In this document: piece after piece, positions 5,905 to 6,214 of the stretch
How positions within the stretch are numbered: the stretch's first letter is position 1
Layout of the letters: every line of letters begins with the position of its first letter
NCBI GenBank assembly: GCA_964504025.1
Contig: CAZDCO010000051.1
Location: forward strand, 1 to 6,214
Direction of reading: 5' to 3'
DNA length: 6,214 bases
From: Scatosoma sp964504025
GTDB lineage: Bacteria; Bacillota; Clostridia; Christensenellales; Borkfalkiaceae
The notes under the pieces: model-generated
The model's database searches: none
What the model saw: the letters and a program-made list of their open reading frames with translations, nothing else
What the model was told of the DNA's origin: nothing
Made by a program: the position numbers and the translations under genes

Positions 5905-5931
5905 TTTTTTTCGATTTTTTTCACGTTTTTT
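5905..5931. other. Phased T-tracts, likely curved DNA
   Basis: T-tracts at 5905-5911, 5915-5921 and 5926-5931 have centres about 10 bases apart, matching the helical repeat, which predicts intrinsic curvature. They lie upstream of the fhs promoter in the divergent fhs/glyQS region and could act like an UP element or a site for a nucleoid protein. Apart from these tracts and the two promoters, nothing else was recognised in 5834-6080. Confidence 0.5.
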
Positions 5932-6024
5932 ATAAAAATATTTCACCGTCCGCACGCAACCGCCCCTTTTTCGACAAATCGCCTGCCACCGCCGAAAAAA
6001 ATTGCAAAATCGTTCCCCTTTTGT

Positions 6025-6054
6025 TTGACTTTGAAAGGGCAAATAGCGTATAAT
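6025..6054 (+). promoter_or_regulatory. Sigma-A promoter of glyQS
   Basis: TTGACT (6025-6030) and a perfect TATAAT (6049-6054) are separated by 18 bases. The start is predicted near 6061, leaving a leader of about 30 bases. That leaves no room for the T-box riboswitch that often precedes glycyl-tRNA synthetase genes in Firmicutes. Confidence 0.85.
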
Positions 6055-6091
6055 AATGGGGATAACAAATTTAACGAAGAGGTTATGCGTT

Positions 6092-6214
6092 ATGGCAAAC
6101 AAAAGAGCGGTAACAATGGAAAAACTCGTATCCCTTTGCAAGAACAGAGGGTTCATCTTCCCCGGCAGCGAAATTTACGGCGGCTTGGCAAACACGTGGG
6201 ACTACGGTCCTTTG
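6092..6214 (+). CDS. glyQS: Glycyl-tRNA synthetase, dimeric type (5' end only)
   Basis: Only the first 41 codons are in the window, and the frame is open to the edge. The peptide MANKRAVTMEKLVSLCKNRG continues into FIFPGSEIYGGLANTWDYGP (21-40), the strongly conserved N-terminus of the alpha2-type class II glycyl-tRNA synthetase. This is distinct from the alpha2beta2 GlyQ/GlyS enzyme of many bacteria. The enzyme charges tRNA-Gly with glycine in the cytoplasm. The start at 6092 has AGAGG (6078-6082) 9 bases upstream. An ATG at 6085 is out of frame, and Met9 would be a possible but less well placed alternative. It is expressed from the promoter at 6025-6054 and is divergent from fhs. Confidence 0.93.
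   Translation, partial: MANKRAVTMEKLVSLCKNRGFIFPGSEIYGGLANTWDYGPL

Noticed and set aside
5863..6156. Minus-strand frame of 97 codons between fhs and glyQS
   Set aside because: It overlaps both promoters and the conserved start of glyQS, has no SD, and its sequence is just translated AT-rich DNA.

Overview
The window looks like a chromosomal housekeeping segment from a spore-forming member of the Clostridia/Firmicutes with moderate GC. The main evidence is a full-length SpoVT, an endospore-specific regulator, together with strong purine-rich ribosome binding sites and consensus sigma-A promoters. Species cannot be named from this sequence. I see no phage, IS transposase, CRISPR array or defence genes.

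Layout, left to right. Bases 1-253 carry no credible protein gene. They hold an intrinsic terminator for a gene off the left edge, a stray copy of the last 20 bases of a tRNA-Leu gene, a small stem-loop and the tRNA terminator. A tRNA-Leu with anticodon AAG lies at 254-338 (-), driven by a near-perfect sigma-A promoter. Back to back with it is spoVT (493-1038, +), preceded by a forespore-type (SigG/SigF-like) promoter candidate. A strong hairpin at 1045-1104 separates spoVT from the converging minus-strand genes.

The minus-strand block reads, in transcription order, fhs (formate-tetrahydrofolate ligase, 5821-4166), a 184-base spacer containing a palindromic MITE-like repeat, glnS (glutaminyl-tRNA synthetase, 3981-2347) and a 408-residue membrane protein (2334-1108). 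That protein appears to be two CvpA-like units in tandem, with a very acidic, tyrosine-rich cytoplasmic insert. glnS and the membrane gene are 12 bases apart and share stop/SD sequence, so they are almost certainly one transcript. No convincing promoter or forward terminator separates fhs from glnS, so read-through is possible.

At the right edge the dimeric-type glycyl-tRNA synthetase gene starts on the plus strand (6092 onward, cut by the window). It diverges from fhs across a 270-base region with one promoter for each gene and three helically phased T-tracts.

Functionally the genes serve translation (tRNA-Leu, GlnRS, GlyRS), one-carbon metabolism (Fhs) and sporulation (SpoVT). No obviously new system is present. 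The items most worth a second look are the 201-base unit bounded by the tRNA 3'-end duplication, the tandem CvpA-like protein, and the palindromic repeat in front of glnS.
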